A DNA stretch of 64,000 bases from Daucus carota subsp. sativus (lineage: Eukaryota; Streptophyta; Magnoliopsida; Apiales; Apiaceae), in the NCBI RefSeq assembly GCF_001625215.2, contig NC_030383.2, positions 52,696,380-52,760,379 of the forward strand, written 5' to 3'. A model generated the notes under the pieces. That model was not told the origin of the DNA, searched no databases, and worked only from the letters and a program-made list of their open reading frames with translations. A program made the translations under genes and the position numbers. Numbering within the stretch: position 1 is the first letter of the stretch; each line of letters starts with the position of its first letter. Below, one piece after another: positions 33,603-45,251 of this stretch.

Positions 33603-34720
33603 TTATGCATAATTTAGCATCAAAGACAGGACTGAATTTCTGTGTTTAGAAGCTGTGTTACATGAGAAATCGGATATCGGACGTAATCGGTTGAGCTACC
33701 GATTGAGAGATTAATCGGAGTGAAAATTGGATATATAAAATATTAAAATATTATTTAATATTTAATTATTATTATATTAGCTATTTAGTAACTAATATAT
33801 TTATTATATTCATAAACTCTATAATTAGAAGGCATTCGACTAGACTATACCAAAACTCACTTATCTTTTGTTTTACTCAGTGAAATCATGTGATTCTTTT
33901 ATCCAATTAATCTATACTCCATTACACGTGTAATATTAATAGTTTTACGTTAAATAACTAATAATTTTCATCACATTTTGACATGCAAAATTGGGCAAAT
34001 TCAATAACTCATGATTTTTAGCACAAACACCTCATGTACTCAATTGCAGAACCCAAATCCAACTAATGCAAATTAGAATTCATTCAATTCAACTTATTCA
34101 AGTTTGAGAATCTTTCACATCAAACTTCTAGCATAAGATTTTGATCAGTAATATATCCATGGAAAGCCAAAATTCTACTAAATCTTATATGCTAATATCA
34201 AAACCGACATGCAAGTCTACATATCAAAAGATAGAACTTTCATCCTTTACACACACTCTACAAGCAAAATTACTAACCATATTTGGCATCTTTAACGACC
34301 ATAATCGCTTCAGAAGCTTGCATGATCACTTGCATACTCCTCTTTTAACCCACCTGTCACAACTTCGCATGTAAACTGCCCTTCGATTTCATAATGATTA
34401 CCAAAAACCAAATTTATATACTCAAATGATATGCACAAAACCCTTTTTATGATATGGTTTGATTTACCCGTCAGCATATTGAACTTTTAGGCAAGGCAGT
34501 CATTTAACACCTTCATTCCATGTTTGTTACGGGTTTCTAAGACTATGCAGAAAGGTGGCATACAAAATCCACGTCCAATTTATACCAACAAAGCACTTCG
34601 TTCAAATTACCATATCGTTGAAGTGTAGATAATTGTCAAACTGAAAAGAAAATAACACACGTGCAAGTCGTCATTGCTTGGTAATCTACAGAATAGATTA
34701 ATACTTATGCACATAGAAAG
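33603..34720. other. Intergenic, no gene seen
   Basis: AT-rich. A 77-codon frame at 34141-34374 has no recognisable family. Confidence 0.4.
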
Positions 34721-34721
34721 A

Positions 34722-35985
34722 GAAGAGCTAGTCTGATCCGTGGTTCATTATTCTTCAACTATTTAATGTTGATCGCAGTGTAATATCAGTAGATTTTATT
34801 AGTACTCCCTCTGTTTTTTTATATGACGCTTTGATTTTTGGCACACACTTTTAAGTGCTTTGACCGGGTAGTTAAAAATATTATTTTTTGAATTTTCTTT
34901 TTCTGAATAATAATATATAATCAAAATTTTTATTCAGAAAAAGAAAATTTAAAAAATAATATTTTTAACTACCCGGTCAAAGCATTTAAAAATGTGTGCC
35001 AAAAGTCAAAGCGTCATATAAAAAAAACAGAGGGAGTATTACGGTGTTAAACAATTAAGTTCACTGAAAACTAGTAAAATTTTAATAAGTAGATGTACAA
35101 GCCTGGCCAGTGGCCATGTATGGTTGGTCCTGGCCTTTCATGCGTAGTATAAATTCGACAATCACAGGGCCTAATTTGTCTGTTAACGAAACAACATAAT
35201 AAATTATTACGAGATCATATCATTGTATTCTTATGAAGAAAAGTTGTCATATTTATTGATGTTACTAGCTTGCTTTGTTCTTGGCTGGACTCAATAATTT
35301 ATAAAGATCGATGTACTCGTGGATATAGAATTTTATTCTTCAACTTGTAATTGTTTATACAGTTACATATGGTGATCAATGCGGTAGAGAAGCCTCTCGC
35401 TAGCAAACTTCTGTTACACTTTCTAATCTAGAATATAGAAACTCTGTAGTATGGGTTCTTTTCTCACCAATTAATTACTTCTTGCACATTTAGTGAATTT
35501 CACACTGTTAATACTTCCACATTCATGAAGTTTCACAAGTGTTCATTAATCGAAAATCATACATGTTTTATGTAATATTTGAAGAGAAAAATAAGTAAGT
35601 AGTCCTTAGCTCTTAATTTTTTTGACATATTTTTAAGAGTTTTGACCATATATTTATAAATGTTATTATTATTTTTTTTGTGAATAAAAACATGACACTA
35701 ATATATTTATTTGTAAAAAATTTAAAAATAATACCTATAAATACACAATCAAAATTTCTAAAAATTATATACATGAAAAAAATGTCAAGAAACTATGGGA
35801 ATAATTATTATAGTTCTCAAGTTTAGCAGTCAACTCGATCACGCGCGTTAAATATACACTTGTCTTTAACTGTTTTATTCATGCTTTTCGGTATCCAACT
35901 CAACTTTGTTTGATTATTAGTTTGATAAACAAGCACCAACTTGTAATTTTCAGCAAGGTCACTCACTCTAAAGGCCTACTACTAG
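34722..35985 (+). pseudogene. Relic of a second CYP735A-like locus (intron 4 and 3' flank)
   Basis: 34722-35390 aligns with intron 4 of the P450 gene (48225-48605), sharing agagctagtctgatcc, gttcactgaaaactagt, gacaatcacagg and ggtgatcaatg. 35885-35985 aligns with that gene's 3' flank (49465-49557: ttgataaacaagcaccaactt). Homology breaks just after the first bases of exon 5 (tatacagTTacatatGGTGATCAATG). The sequence where exon 5 should stand is unrelated, so no P450 protein can be made. A Stowaway MITE at 34805 interrupts the relic. Exons 1-4 were not found upstream. Confidence 0.85.
34805..35036. mobile_element. Stowaway-like MITE, near-perfect palindrome
   Basis: 232 bp flanked by TA (34803-34804, 35037-35038). 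The ends CTCCCTCTGTTTTTTTATATGA are inverted, and almost the whole unit folds into one hairpin (acccggtcaaagc both arms). The paralogous intron at 48306-48307 shows the unoccupied TA. Confidence 0.93.
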
Positions 35986-36057
35986 CGTCTTTTCCCCCTT
36001 CTTTTCCTCCCACCACACGATTCCACTTTCTAACACTCGATCCCCGTTTAAATATAC

Positions 36058-36265
36058 AAGTCGGTTGGACAAACTTAAAAAAAGTGATTCCTTCCTTAAA
36101 GTAAAGAGGTGAATTAGAAGCGAGAAGTAAATAAGTTAATAAAGTGTTTGGAAAAGAAGTAGAAGCTGTGACAGAGAAGTTAGCATTCTCAGCTTCTTAA
36201 AAATACTTTACACAAACGGGTCAAAATAAACAGAAGCCAGCTTCTACTTCTTCCAACCAAATACG
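36058..36265. mobile_element. hAT-like MITE, 'AAGTGCTT' family
   Basis: Same family as 29367-29609: shares aacttaaaaaaagtg, agaagttagcattctcagctt and acaaacgggtcaa with the copies at 49770 and 59262. Confidence 0.6.
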
Positions 36266-37356
36266 CACATATTTTCCACATCTTCTATATATTGAGCCTA
36301 TGTATTGACCCGTTTGATATTAACTTATTCTAAAAATTAATTTTATATAATCTGTCATTTATTATTTAAAATAATATAAGAAATGGGTATTAGTTAGGGA
36401 GTGGATAGAAAATTAGGTTTTAAAATCCCTCTGATTGTAAGATACCGAGACGAGCACAAATAAAAATTATCCATGGTCGAAAATAAAAATGATGCAGAAG
36501 GTGGATATCGAAATGTCCTTTTTTTTTTTTTTTTTTGTAATTAAGCTTATGTCGATTTCATTCCACAAGATGCTCGTGTACAAGATGTTGGTGTGACTAG
36601 GGAATACTTGATGGCGTTGAGTGAGTGTCAACCCAAGTATCAAGAAAATTTATCTTGAATACACGTAGACGAACAACTTCATGAAACCTTTTGACAAGAA
36701 CCTAAAAGCAAATCAGTTCGGGCTTGATAGTAGACAATATCATATATATTGCATATTGACATGCAGTTAACGCGTGTTGCACGGCCAACAAATGGTTGGT
36801 AAACATGTTCCTGAAGATAGAATGAAAGGATTTGATCAGTCGGCCTCAAATAAAAGGTACAAGTTGTTTATCCTGCAAAGCGTTACCAGTAGCGCACACC
36901 ACAATAAGAGAGGAAGAAGATCACATAAAAAATGTTAAAAATGATTAGAAATCAAACTTTTCGTAGGTTACTTCCGTTTATTTAATATGCACGAGTGGGG
37001 GAGGGCATATAGTGGCGAAAGGAGCAGTAGGTCTAGTTAGAGATGTGAAAAAGGAAATGCATTACAGAAAATCATTTATATTCTTTCAATGATGATGATG
37101 TGGTTGACTCAACTTATATAAGGAAAGATCTGAAACAATATTAAACTATAATGGCAGAAGTTAAACGACTTTTTGATTTAAAAAGTACCATTAGTGGTGA
37201 AAAATATCAAAATATGTGTAAAAACTTTTGTGCAAATAACAGTGATAGTAATGATGTGATAGTGTATTTTTATTAGTATTATAAAGGTGAAGATGGAGGG
37301 TTTAATAATATTAGTTAAATAGTAGTATTTGAGTTCACAAGATTTAAATAGGTTAA
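36266..37356. other. Intergenic with an 18-19 T tract
   Basis: A poly-T run at about 36519-36537 could be the tail of a minus-strand retroposon, but no target duplication was found. No gene. Confidence 0.35.
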
Positions 37357-37777
37357 GAGTAAATTTCAACATGCATGATAGCTAAACTTTATAGATTTTC
37401 ACGAAATATTGACTTATCTTTTAAAATAGCAAAGTGTTGGTAGGATTTTTTTCTCTATTTTTCAAAAAGTGGTTATCGTCAACTCCTATTAGTGATACGT
37501 CATCAAAAATTAAAAATTAAAGAGTATTTTCACAAGGTTGGTTAAAGTTTATATCCATCGGCCAAAATTTTGTGAAAATGTGAAAAATTTAGCTACCATC
37601 TTGAGATTTGTTCTCTGAATTTTAATCCTTAACGGCGTGTTATTAACGAGAGTTGACGACAACCACTTTTTTAAAAATTATCGGAGGAAAATTTTAGCCA
37701 AAGTTTTGTTATTTTAGAATTTCCATCAACATTTTGTAAGATTTTGAAAACTTTAGCAAGCGTCATGAAATTTACTC
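37357..37777. mobile_element. Foldback MITE
   Basis: Inverted ends GAGTAAATTTCA, with inner inverted blocks (gatagctaaacttt / aaaactttagcaag; gtggttatcgtcaactc / gagttgacgacaaccac). No frame. Confidence 0.7.
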
Positions 37778-38273
37778 AATAGATTAACATAATAATATCT
37801 GTTGTAAGAGGATTTGATACAATACTCTAAGAATTATCAGCCGTAATACTTGGGTTATTTGTGTTTTTCATTTAGGCAGCAGGCTACATGTGTGGGTTGT
37901 GAATGCTAGAATTAAAAGAAGGTGTTTTTATAGTGTTTCTGGTTTTGTTTGTAAAGTCGCCAATAAAGGAATGCGAAATATCGCTTACTCTGTCTCGTCA
38001 GTGTCCGAAAAATAATCATAAAAATTACACATGCTTTCTAGAGTGTAGAAATTATGAGTGTGAACCATTTACAAAGTGCCTACATACCCTGTTTATAAGC
38101 ATCAAGTCCAATGTAGTTCTCTTGATAAAAACCATCATAAGATAAAGCCCTTATTGCACCTAATTTGATTTAAATCATGTTGCAGATCACCTTTTGAAGG
38201 AGTCCTATTTTAGTATGCAGATATGTATGAACTGATCATAGAAGAAAAAGAACATGATTCGTCTTGCTTGTAG

Positions 38274-38596
38274 GAAGATCAGTGGATCCATCCAAAATTT
38301 CTGCCGTTGCTCCAACACAAACATATGTGCAGGACCTCACAAGCAAGATGAGGGAAAGCCTGGTGGAAGAAGTTGAAGCAAAAGTGAATCAAAGAGTGCA
38401 GTCAGAGATGGATGCTCATGTAACAAAAAAGTTCAAGGAAAACTTGACATATGTGCTTAAAAAATTTAGTGAATCAAACCCAAATGTCAAAATAGATCTT
38501 GGAGAGCTTTGTACTACCATCTCGAGTGAGCAAGAAAATGGAACTCCTACGATAGGTGGCACCAACTCTTTGTTAAGTATCTCTGCTATTTTTTAG
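38274..38596 (+). pseudogene. C-terminal fragment of En/Spm-type (Transposase_24) protein
   Basis: A probable last exon after the acceptor cttgcttgtag (38273). It encodes a coiled-coil-like segment (MRESLVEEVEAKVNQRVQSE) and the typical ending FSESNPNVKIDLGELC. These accessory proteins of plant CACTA elements usually show this arrangement. Upstream exons are not recognised, so it is called broken. Confidence 0.65.
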
Positions 38597-39265
38597 ATAA
38601 ATTATCTTTTACTTATAATCTTCTAACGTAGACATTGTGTGAAAAATATGGTTGAATGTTATGTACTCGGTGAACTAATTCGGTTGATTTTTTGTAGTTG
38701 GCTTGGATTGCATAGTCGTTGGCTTATTTTGGTGGATGTATGTACGTAGTATTCTTTTAGTGGATTATTTTGGTGGTTTTATGCAGTTGGGTTATTTTGG
38801 AGAATTGTAGTTTGTGGATGATATTATGTAGTTGGTAGTGTATTTATATTGTATTGTATTGGATAGGCCAATTACAAATATTTTGTTTTATTTTTTAAAA
38901 TATAAAACTATTGGCATTGTTATTCTAAACTGTTGGCAAAAAGAACAAATTGATCGAAAAATGTTGCTAAACTATGTTGCAGTTTCTAAAAAATATGTTG
39001 ACACAAAACTGGGGACCAAACGTGGGACCCACAATGGGCCCACAAATTGATCAAAAATGTTGCTAAACTCTGATGACGTGGCACGTGATGGGGCCCACAA
39101 CTCATGACGTGATAGAAGTGGGGCTCATAAATGATTACGTGGCATTAGGGACGCACCGTTGCTGACAGTGGTGGTTCCCACAACTACTGACGGGGCACTG
39201 ATGGGCCCCACAATGTGGGCCCCACAGTTACTGACGTAGCAGTGGTGGTCGCGGTTGGTGGCGGT

Positions 39266-40052
39266 TAGAGATGGCAATTTGTACCGAACCGATGGATACC
39301 CGATCCGTACCGACCCGATTGGGTTTTACTGAACCCGAATATTTCGGGTTCGGGTTCGGGTTTGGATTTAATTTTTAAACCCGAACTATTTTCGGGTCGG
39401 GTTCGGGTTTATGGCATACCGTTTCGAACCCGACCCGAAAACCCGAAACCCGTTTCAAACCGAACCCGAATCCAAACCCGACCCGTGTGTATATATATAT
39501 ATATATTATATATATATTATTAATATTTATTAGTAATATGTACATATGTAGTCTACCGTAATATTGCTAATATTTTTTTAATATTTGTTCTTTACAGATA
39601 TTTAATAAATACTTGATATATTATTTATCAAGTCATTGACTTAATTATAGTTTGATTAGTTTTGGTGTGGTGATCAGTTGTTTGTTTTGAGCCCTGCGAG
39701 ATCACAAAACCTTATTTTCACGTAGGATATAATCACAGTATTTACAAGGATCATGGATTGGTAGCCATGGCTTGTAAGTTGTAATCTGGAAACATATATG
39801 CCAAGTGTAGCAGTCTAGCAGATGCCACACTCTGTACACCATTCTCCTTTTTCACAGGTCACTGTGAAAGAGTAAGTAATATTTTCGGGTTTCGGGTTAA
39901 CCCGAACCCGAATAAAACCCAACGGGTTCGGGTTCGGTTTAACATAGTTCGGGTTTCTCGGGTTCGGGTTCGGGTTTGGGTTTACAATATAAATTCGGGT
40001 TCGGGTTTGGTTTTCACCAAACCCGTTTCGACCGACCCGTTTGCCATCCCTA
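39266..40052. mobile_element. Non-autonomous hAT element (787 bp) inside the CACTA element
   Basis: Ends TAGAGATGGCAA and TTGCCATCCCTA are inverted. An exact 8-bp target duplication gtggcggt lies at 39258-39265 and 40053-40060. Both subterminal regions are arrays of CGGGTTCGGGTT / AACCCGAACCCG in inverted orientation, separated by an AT-rich centre. No transposase. Confidence 0.93.
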
Positions 40053-40113
40053 GTGGCGGTCCACATCATTGTTCATAAAATTATTCCGAAAGCCTATTTT
40101 AACACAAAATTTT

Positions 40114-40256
40114 GGGGTTAATTATCAAGTAGTTCACTTACTACATCCAAATGTATCAAATAAGTCACTGATTACAAAACTGATTATTATTTTGTAACTC
40201 ATTTGAGTCAGTTTTTTAATCAGTGACTCACTTGATACATTTGGATAATTAACCCC
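40114..40256. mobile_element. 143-bp MITE with MULE-type ends
   Basis: Ends GGGGTTAATTATC and GATAATTAACCCC. The interior contains TATCAA.T.AGTCACTGA, matching the TIR of the MULE at 19398. Flanks repeat aaaatttt(g) (40106-40114, 40257-40265), 8-9 bp. Mostly one hairpin. Confidence 0.88.
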
Positions 40257-40432
40257 AAAATTTTGTGTTGGCATAGAGGAGGACGGTGTTGCCATAAATA
40301 GCAACGGCAACATCAAAAAATGCAACAAACATAAATGTTGCCTTTGATGTGTTTTTGGTCTGGGGAAACATATTTTGAAACAACAACAACATTCTTTTGG
40401 TGTTGTCATAGGCTGTTTATGGTGTAGTGGGT

Positions 40433-42515
40433 ACTAGACTTCCTCTTTCTCCTTATCTATTTATTCTATGTGCAGAAGGCTTGACTTCTTTAATTTGAAA
40501 GTACGAGTCTAAAGATTGGATTCATGCATCAACATTTGTAAAAAGGCCCATGTGTTGTCCCATATGTTATTTGTGAATGATAGCTACTTGTATTGTAAGG
40601 CAAGCAATTATGGAACACATAAGATTTTAGAGTTGCTGGATGTGTTTGAAATGGCGTCGAGGTAGAAGGTTAATATTGATAACTCATCAGTATGTACATA
40701 TAGTAATAATCTGGTCTGCCAAGTTATGTTAATGAATGAAGCAAAAAATCACAAGAAGTATTTGGGTCTGCCTAATATGTTGGGGAGAAACAAGTCAACT
40801 ATTATAGGCTTCTTGAGATAAGGTAAAGTCAGTTGCTCAGGCCCTCCCATCATCATATGCCATCAGTGTTTTCTTATTGCCTATGGAAATTACAAGGGAG
40901 ATTGAGAAGTGTTCATCGAAATATTGGCGGAAAACATCTCAATCATCAAGTAAATGTATTAACTGGATGTCGTGGAGAGAATGAAGAAGCATAAAGCAGC
41001 ATGAGGTATTGGTTTTAGGAATTTCAGAGATTTTAACTTGGTGATGCTCGGTAAACAGGGGTGGAGGCTTCTTACAAACCAAGATAGTGTGGTCTTGAGA
41101 CTATTTAAAGCAAAATACTTTGCGAATAACAATATCTTGAACTCTCATCTCTAGGGCACATCCCAAGCTTTATTTGGCATAGTATTTTCGAAGCTAAAAG
41201 AATTGTTGCTGGTGGTGGTAAATGGAGGATAGGCTCAGGTTCCCTGATTAAAATTTTAGACTAGCCTTGGTTGGCGAACGAAAGGCACCCGTATATTACT
41301 AATGTGTCACAATCTATTAAGAACCACTATTTTGCTTCTATATTCTGCATGGATGGGAAATCATGAGACGTAGATTTAGTGAGGGATTTGTTTAATGATC
41401 GGAATCATTATTGTAATTTTAATACGTTGATAGAAGACAACATGGAAGAGGAACTGTATCACTGGTGAATGGAAAAGTCTGGTATTTATCTGTTACGAAA
41501 GCCTATTGATTTTTGCAGGACCAAAAAGGTACAGGGAACGCGGATGATAACGATGATATATTGGTTAGGTTGTGGAAGATTAAAGCTCCCCCCAAAACGC
41601 TTAGTCTCTGGTTTGGAAAGCGTTAACTCATACGTTCCCAACTTTTACTCAATTACAACAAAAGCAAGTTGTAGTTCCAAGTCTTTTCCCGTTCTACAAG
41701 TGTGAATCTGAATCCATCTATCATGTGTTAGTAACATGTTCTTTCGGTGCTCTTGCTTTCAAGTGCTGGATTTGAATCATTATTCTAGTGGTGTTGATGA
41801 TTTTGTAGTTTGGTTGAAGAATGTTCATCGGGATGGTGACAAGAAGAAGGAAGCTACAGTAATCACGATTTATTCGTCTTTGTGGCGAGCTTAAGATGAT
41901 TTGGTCTGAAACCAAAAATATCGTAAGGTGCATGTATAAAGTTGTAGCAGATGCCAAGCAGTACCTTGCAAAATGGAATGTAGCCCAAGGGAGAAAATCA
42001 AGTGCTCTTCTCATGCCAGAATTTCCAGGAGATAGAGCTTGTTCCTGGGTAAAGCCTAACCTGAACATAGTCAAGATAATGGTGGATGCTACGATTTTTG
42101 AAGATAGGTATGAGTATGGTTTCGGCAAGGCCGCTCGATACTCTGAGGGTGTGTTGTTGCAAGCAGAATCGAGGGTGAAGTAGTGGGCAATCTGTCCAGG
42201 ATTAAATGAAGCTTTAGCTATAAAAGAAACTCTGAGTTGGATTGATAAAATGTAATGGTCTCAGGTAGTCTTAGAATCAGATTGCTTGGTGATTATTCAA
42301 GCCATAAGAAGCAAAGCAGCTATGCGGTCTTATTTAGGAGCAATTGTCGAGGAATGCAGGAGTTTATTAGAGAGTTGAACAAAGTTTCTTTGAATTTTAT
42401 TAAACGGTCTGCAAATATAGTAGCCAATACTATCGCTAGAGCAACATATAATTACCCAGATTGTAGTTTGATAGGTTGTCTGTACCTATCAAAATTATGC
42501 ATTATATTATGGTAA
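40433..42515 (+). pseudogene. LINE relic: reverse transcriptase, zf-RVT and RNase H
   Basis: Degraded plus-strand LINE ORF2. It starts in mid-RT (LPLSPYLFILCAEGLTSL), continues to LFVNDSYLYCKASNYG, where the FADD box has become FVND, then KKYLGLPNMLGR. The zinc-binding RT segment is read in fragments (FKAKYFANNNILNSHL; VRLWKIKAPPKTLSLVWKAL; YKCESESIYHVLVTC). The C-terminal RNase H-like part is around VVLESDCLVIIQAI and NFIKRSANIVANTIAR. Many stops and frame changes. The 5' part is cut off exactly at the CACTA terminus, so the CACTA element inserted into this LINE. Confidence 0.88.
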
Positions 42516-43303
42516 GTTTGGATGTTTATAGAATTCTCTGCTTTCGTAAAAAAGAAAAAGATTGAAATATATTATTCTTCTGTGATTGATTTGTTTCAAA
42601 TTTTTAATAGACTGATCATGACGTGAAATAACTAATTCTGAGTCGAATCTAGCCAAACTTGTGGTGCATTCTTTACATCAGTGAATTTTATTATGATATA
42701 ATCTATATATTCAAAATTGGTCTGGTCTAAAAGTTTTTAACTTGTTTTTAAATCCAGGTTATCAGTTTAGTTTTATTTTTGTCATTGTTTTTATATAATA
42801 TATATGTATGTATATTAATGTGCAATTTTTTTTTAAATTGGAAGGAATCTAATTTTGTATGTTTAGACAATAGATTTTGCTGATTTACTGTTTTTTTGAT
42901 GTTTTATATCTTATGTGCTAATTTAATGGGTAACTGCGATCTTTCAAATCTCTTATATGATAAATAATTTTGATGAATATTTAGTATCATTTATGGGGGT
43001 CACTATTGATGATATTATCGTGCCTTTAATGACATTTATTTTCTTGATTGTGTGCGTTTTTTATGGTTTGTGTTACCATTTTAATGGTCATTATATAATA
43101 TATATTTGATTATGTTTTAATGTCTATTATTTTATCTCTCGATTAAATAATTAAGTTTTATGTATCTAACTAAAGAAATTCCCTTTGGTTAGATTTCTTT
43201 TTATTAATTATTATTCCTTTATTATTTTACTTTCTCTATTTTATTATATTCATTCCTTTCATTTTATTTTTATTAGATTTATTATTATTTTACATTAATT
43301 AAG

Positions 43304-43348
<45 letters not shown>

Positions 43349-43742
43349 ATTCTTGTATTGATTTTTGTTTTGTTTTGTTTTGTTTCTATTTTCAGGATTC
43401 TTTGGAAAAATAGAAGATGGGTTATCTTTTATCAATCATTAAGGTCTTATTTTCTAAGCTTGTGGGGCCATCTTGCATGACCTTTAGTTAGATGTAATTA
43501 TTTACCTTCTCCCTATGCACCTTAAATGCACTTAAATACACATTTTTTAATTTAAAATTAAAAATGAGTTTAACACCCAATTTCAAGTCATATTTTATAT
43601 ATAATAAGATGTTATTGTAAAGTAGGTATTAGTTATAAAAATGATAAGGATGTCAGATTAATGAAAACAATATTAATGAAAACAATATTATAGTAAGATA
43701 TATAATTACATTAGAATCGTATACAATCTTCGATAATTGATC

Positions 43743-43786
<44 letters not shown>

Positions 43787-44465
43787 ACATTTAAAATTAT
43801 CGAGCATCTATCATGGACGTAATTCTCTGGCACCATTAATAAGCCATGGTACTGTATTTCATAAATATATATAGCACTCATTATGTTGAACTTAAATACT
43901 TAATAATAAGTGTACTGTACAAGAACGGATTGAGCGAGGAGAATTCATGCAAAAGTAATGTCATAAGTACATATAGCACTCATTCGTTAAACACAATAAC
44001 GAGCGAACTATATAAAATAAAAAGATAGATTATATCTTATCAAAATAATTTGATTGGTTATATTTTTCAGAATTCAAAATTGATTACATACGTTAACGAT
44101 ATACATTAATGAGTTGTTTGATCCGAAGAGTAGTATATTGATTTCATATTTAAATATAATATCTAATAAGAATATTATAGAATCATGCTTTAATTATAAA
44201 TGCTAAATAATCGATTTGATAAATACAAATGCATAGATTAAATTTAGAATTGAAAATCTAAATTTTTTTAAAATGAAAAGACAGATCACGATCGAATGAA
44301 ATCACATCTAATTAAATAATTGATTTATATTAAAATTGATGAGAAAATATATATTTAATACACGTAACATTACTCTATGTTGAAATATGATCATTGAAAA
44401 ATCTGTATAAAGTCTTTGTGCTTATAAAAGAAATAATCCATACATATCAAGTCCACACGATTGAT
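42516..44465. other. AT-rich intergenic DNA with two (TA)n microsatellites
   Basis: (TA)n tracts at about 43305-43345 and 43747-43783. No gene supported. The phrase atatagcactcatt occurs near 43868 and 43970. Confidence 0.5.
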
Positions 44466-45045
44466 ACTCGCCCGTCCCATTTTACATGTTCATTTTGATT
44501 TTTAATCAGACTAGTGTATTTTAATATGTAACTTTCAGATTTTAAATATAGAGTTAAGTTGTATGGTGTACACAAAAACATTAGAGTATTGGAGTACAAA
44601 TCATAATTTTTTAGTTTGATCCTATATAATATCTTTGATTATCCAAATTTTGATATAATCTATCATTTATAAGTTGTCTTGCACATTATTGTCAATTAAT
44701 CATTAATATCTTTCAACTTTAATAAGTATTAAGATTATTGTTCTGGTTATTAGTTATATTGCAGAACATAGAGTCCTACGATTTATAAAAGTAATTATTC
44801 TACCATTTGATTACGATGTTTATGTTGCAGAACATAATGTGGAGGTTGTCAAATATTTACGAATATTATTGGACAAAAAAAATTGAAATTTAGATGACTA
44901 AATTACATTTTATCAAATTTGTACTCCAATACTCCAATTTTTTTTTGTATTTCATAGAACTTAACTCTATATAATGAATAAATAATTTGTAATATCTAAT
45001 CAAAAATTGGTCAGCGAAAATCAAAATGAATATGTAAGAGGGGAT
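44466..45045. mobile_element. MITE interrupted by a second MITE upstream of the P450 gene
   Basis: Outer ends CCCGTCCCATTTTACATGTT and inverted CCCCTCTTACATATTCATTTTG. The inner unit, about 44551-44969, has inverted ends GAGTTAAGTT(G/C)TATG and the shared block GTATTGGAGTACAAAT near both ends. This is a nested pair, roughly 200 bp upstream of the P450 start. Confidence 0.72.
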
Positions 45046-45170
45046 ATGTATTGAAAAGAAAGTATCATGGATATCAAATCAAATCAAATATACCAAAACA
45101 TATATACAAAAAGATACAGGAGAGAGGGACAGTATCTTGTTAAAATAAACGATAAACGCACGGCACTACA

Positions 45171-45179
45171 TATTATAAA
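45171..45179 (+). promoter_or_regulatory. Candidate TATA box of the CYP735A gene
   Basis: tattataaa lies 73-81 bp upstream of the ATG. Position is plausible; no other evidence. Confidence 0.35.
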
Positions 45180-45251
45180 TCAGCTTTCCAATCTGCCATA
45201 CCAAATCACATAATTCTCTCTGCCGAATCGAGTTGCACGAGAAGTACTAAA

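Larger units (their letters stand above)
38150..40429 (+). mobile_element. 3' part of a CACTA (En/Spm) element
   Basis: The right terminus reads GGCTGTTTATGGTGTAGTG, complement of the CACTA-type end CACTACACCATAAACAG, ending at 40429. A C-terminal exon of an En/Spm-associated protein lies at 38274-38594. Degenerate TGACGTGGCA/GGGCCCACA repeats (39000-39250) and gttgcc/ggcaac motifs (40270-40420) look subterminal. The left terminus was not found; the left limit given is approximate. It carries two nested insertions (39266-40052, 40114-40256). Confidence 0.75.

Noticed and set aside
36519..36537. Poly-T as tail of a minus-strand retroposon
   Set aside because: No target duplication or recognisable body was found.
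39000..39260. TGACGTGGCA / GGGCCCACA repeats as bZIP/G-box regulatory cluster
   Set aside because: They are degenerate tandem units inside a CACTA end and are better explained as subterminal repeats.
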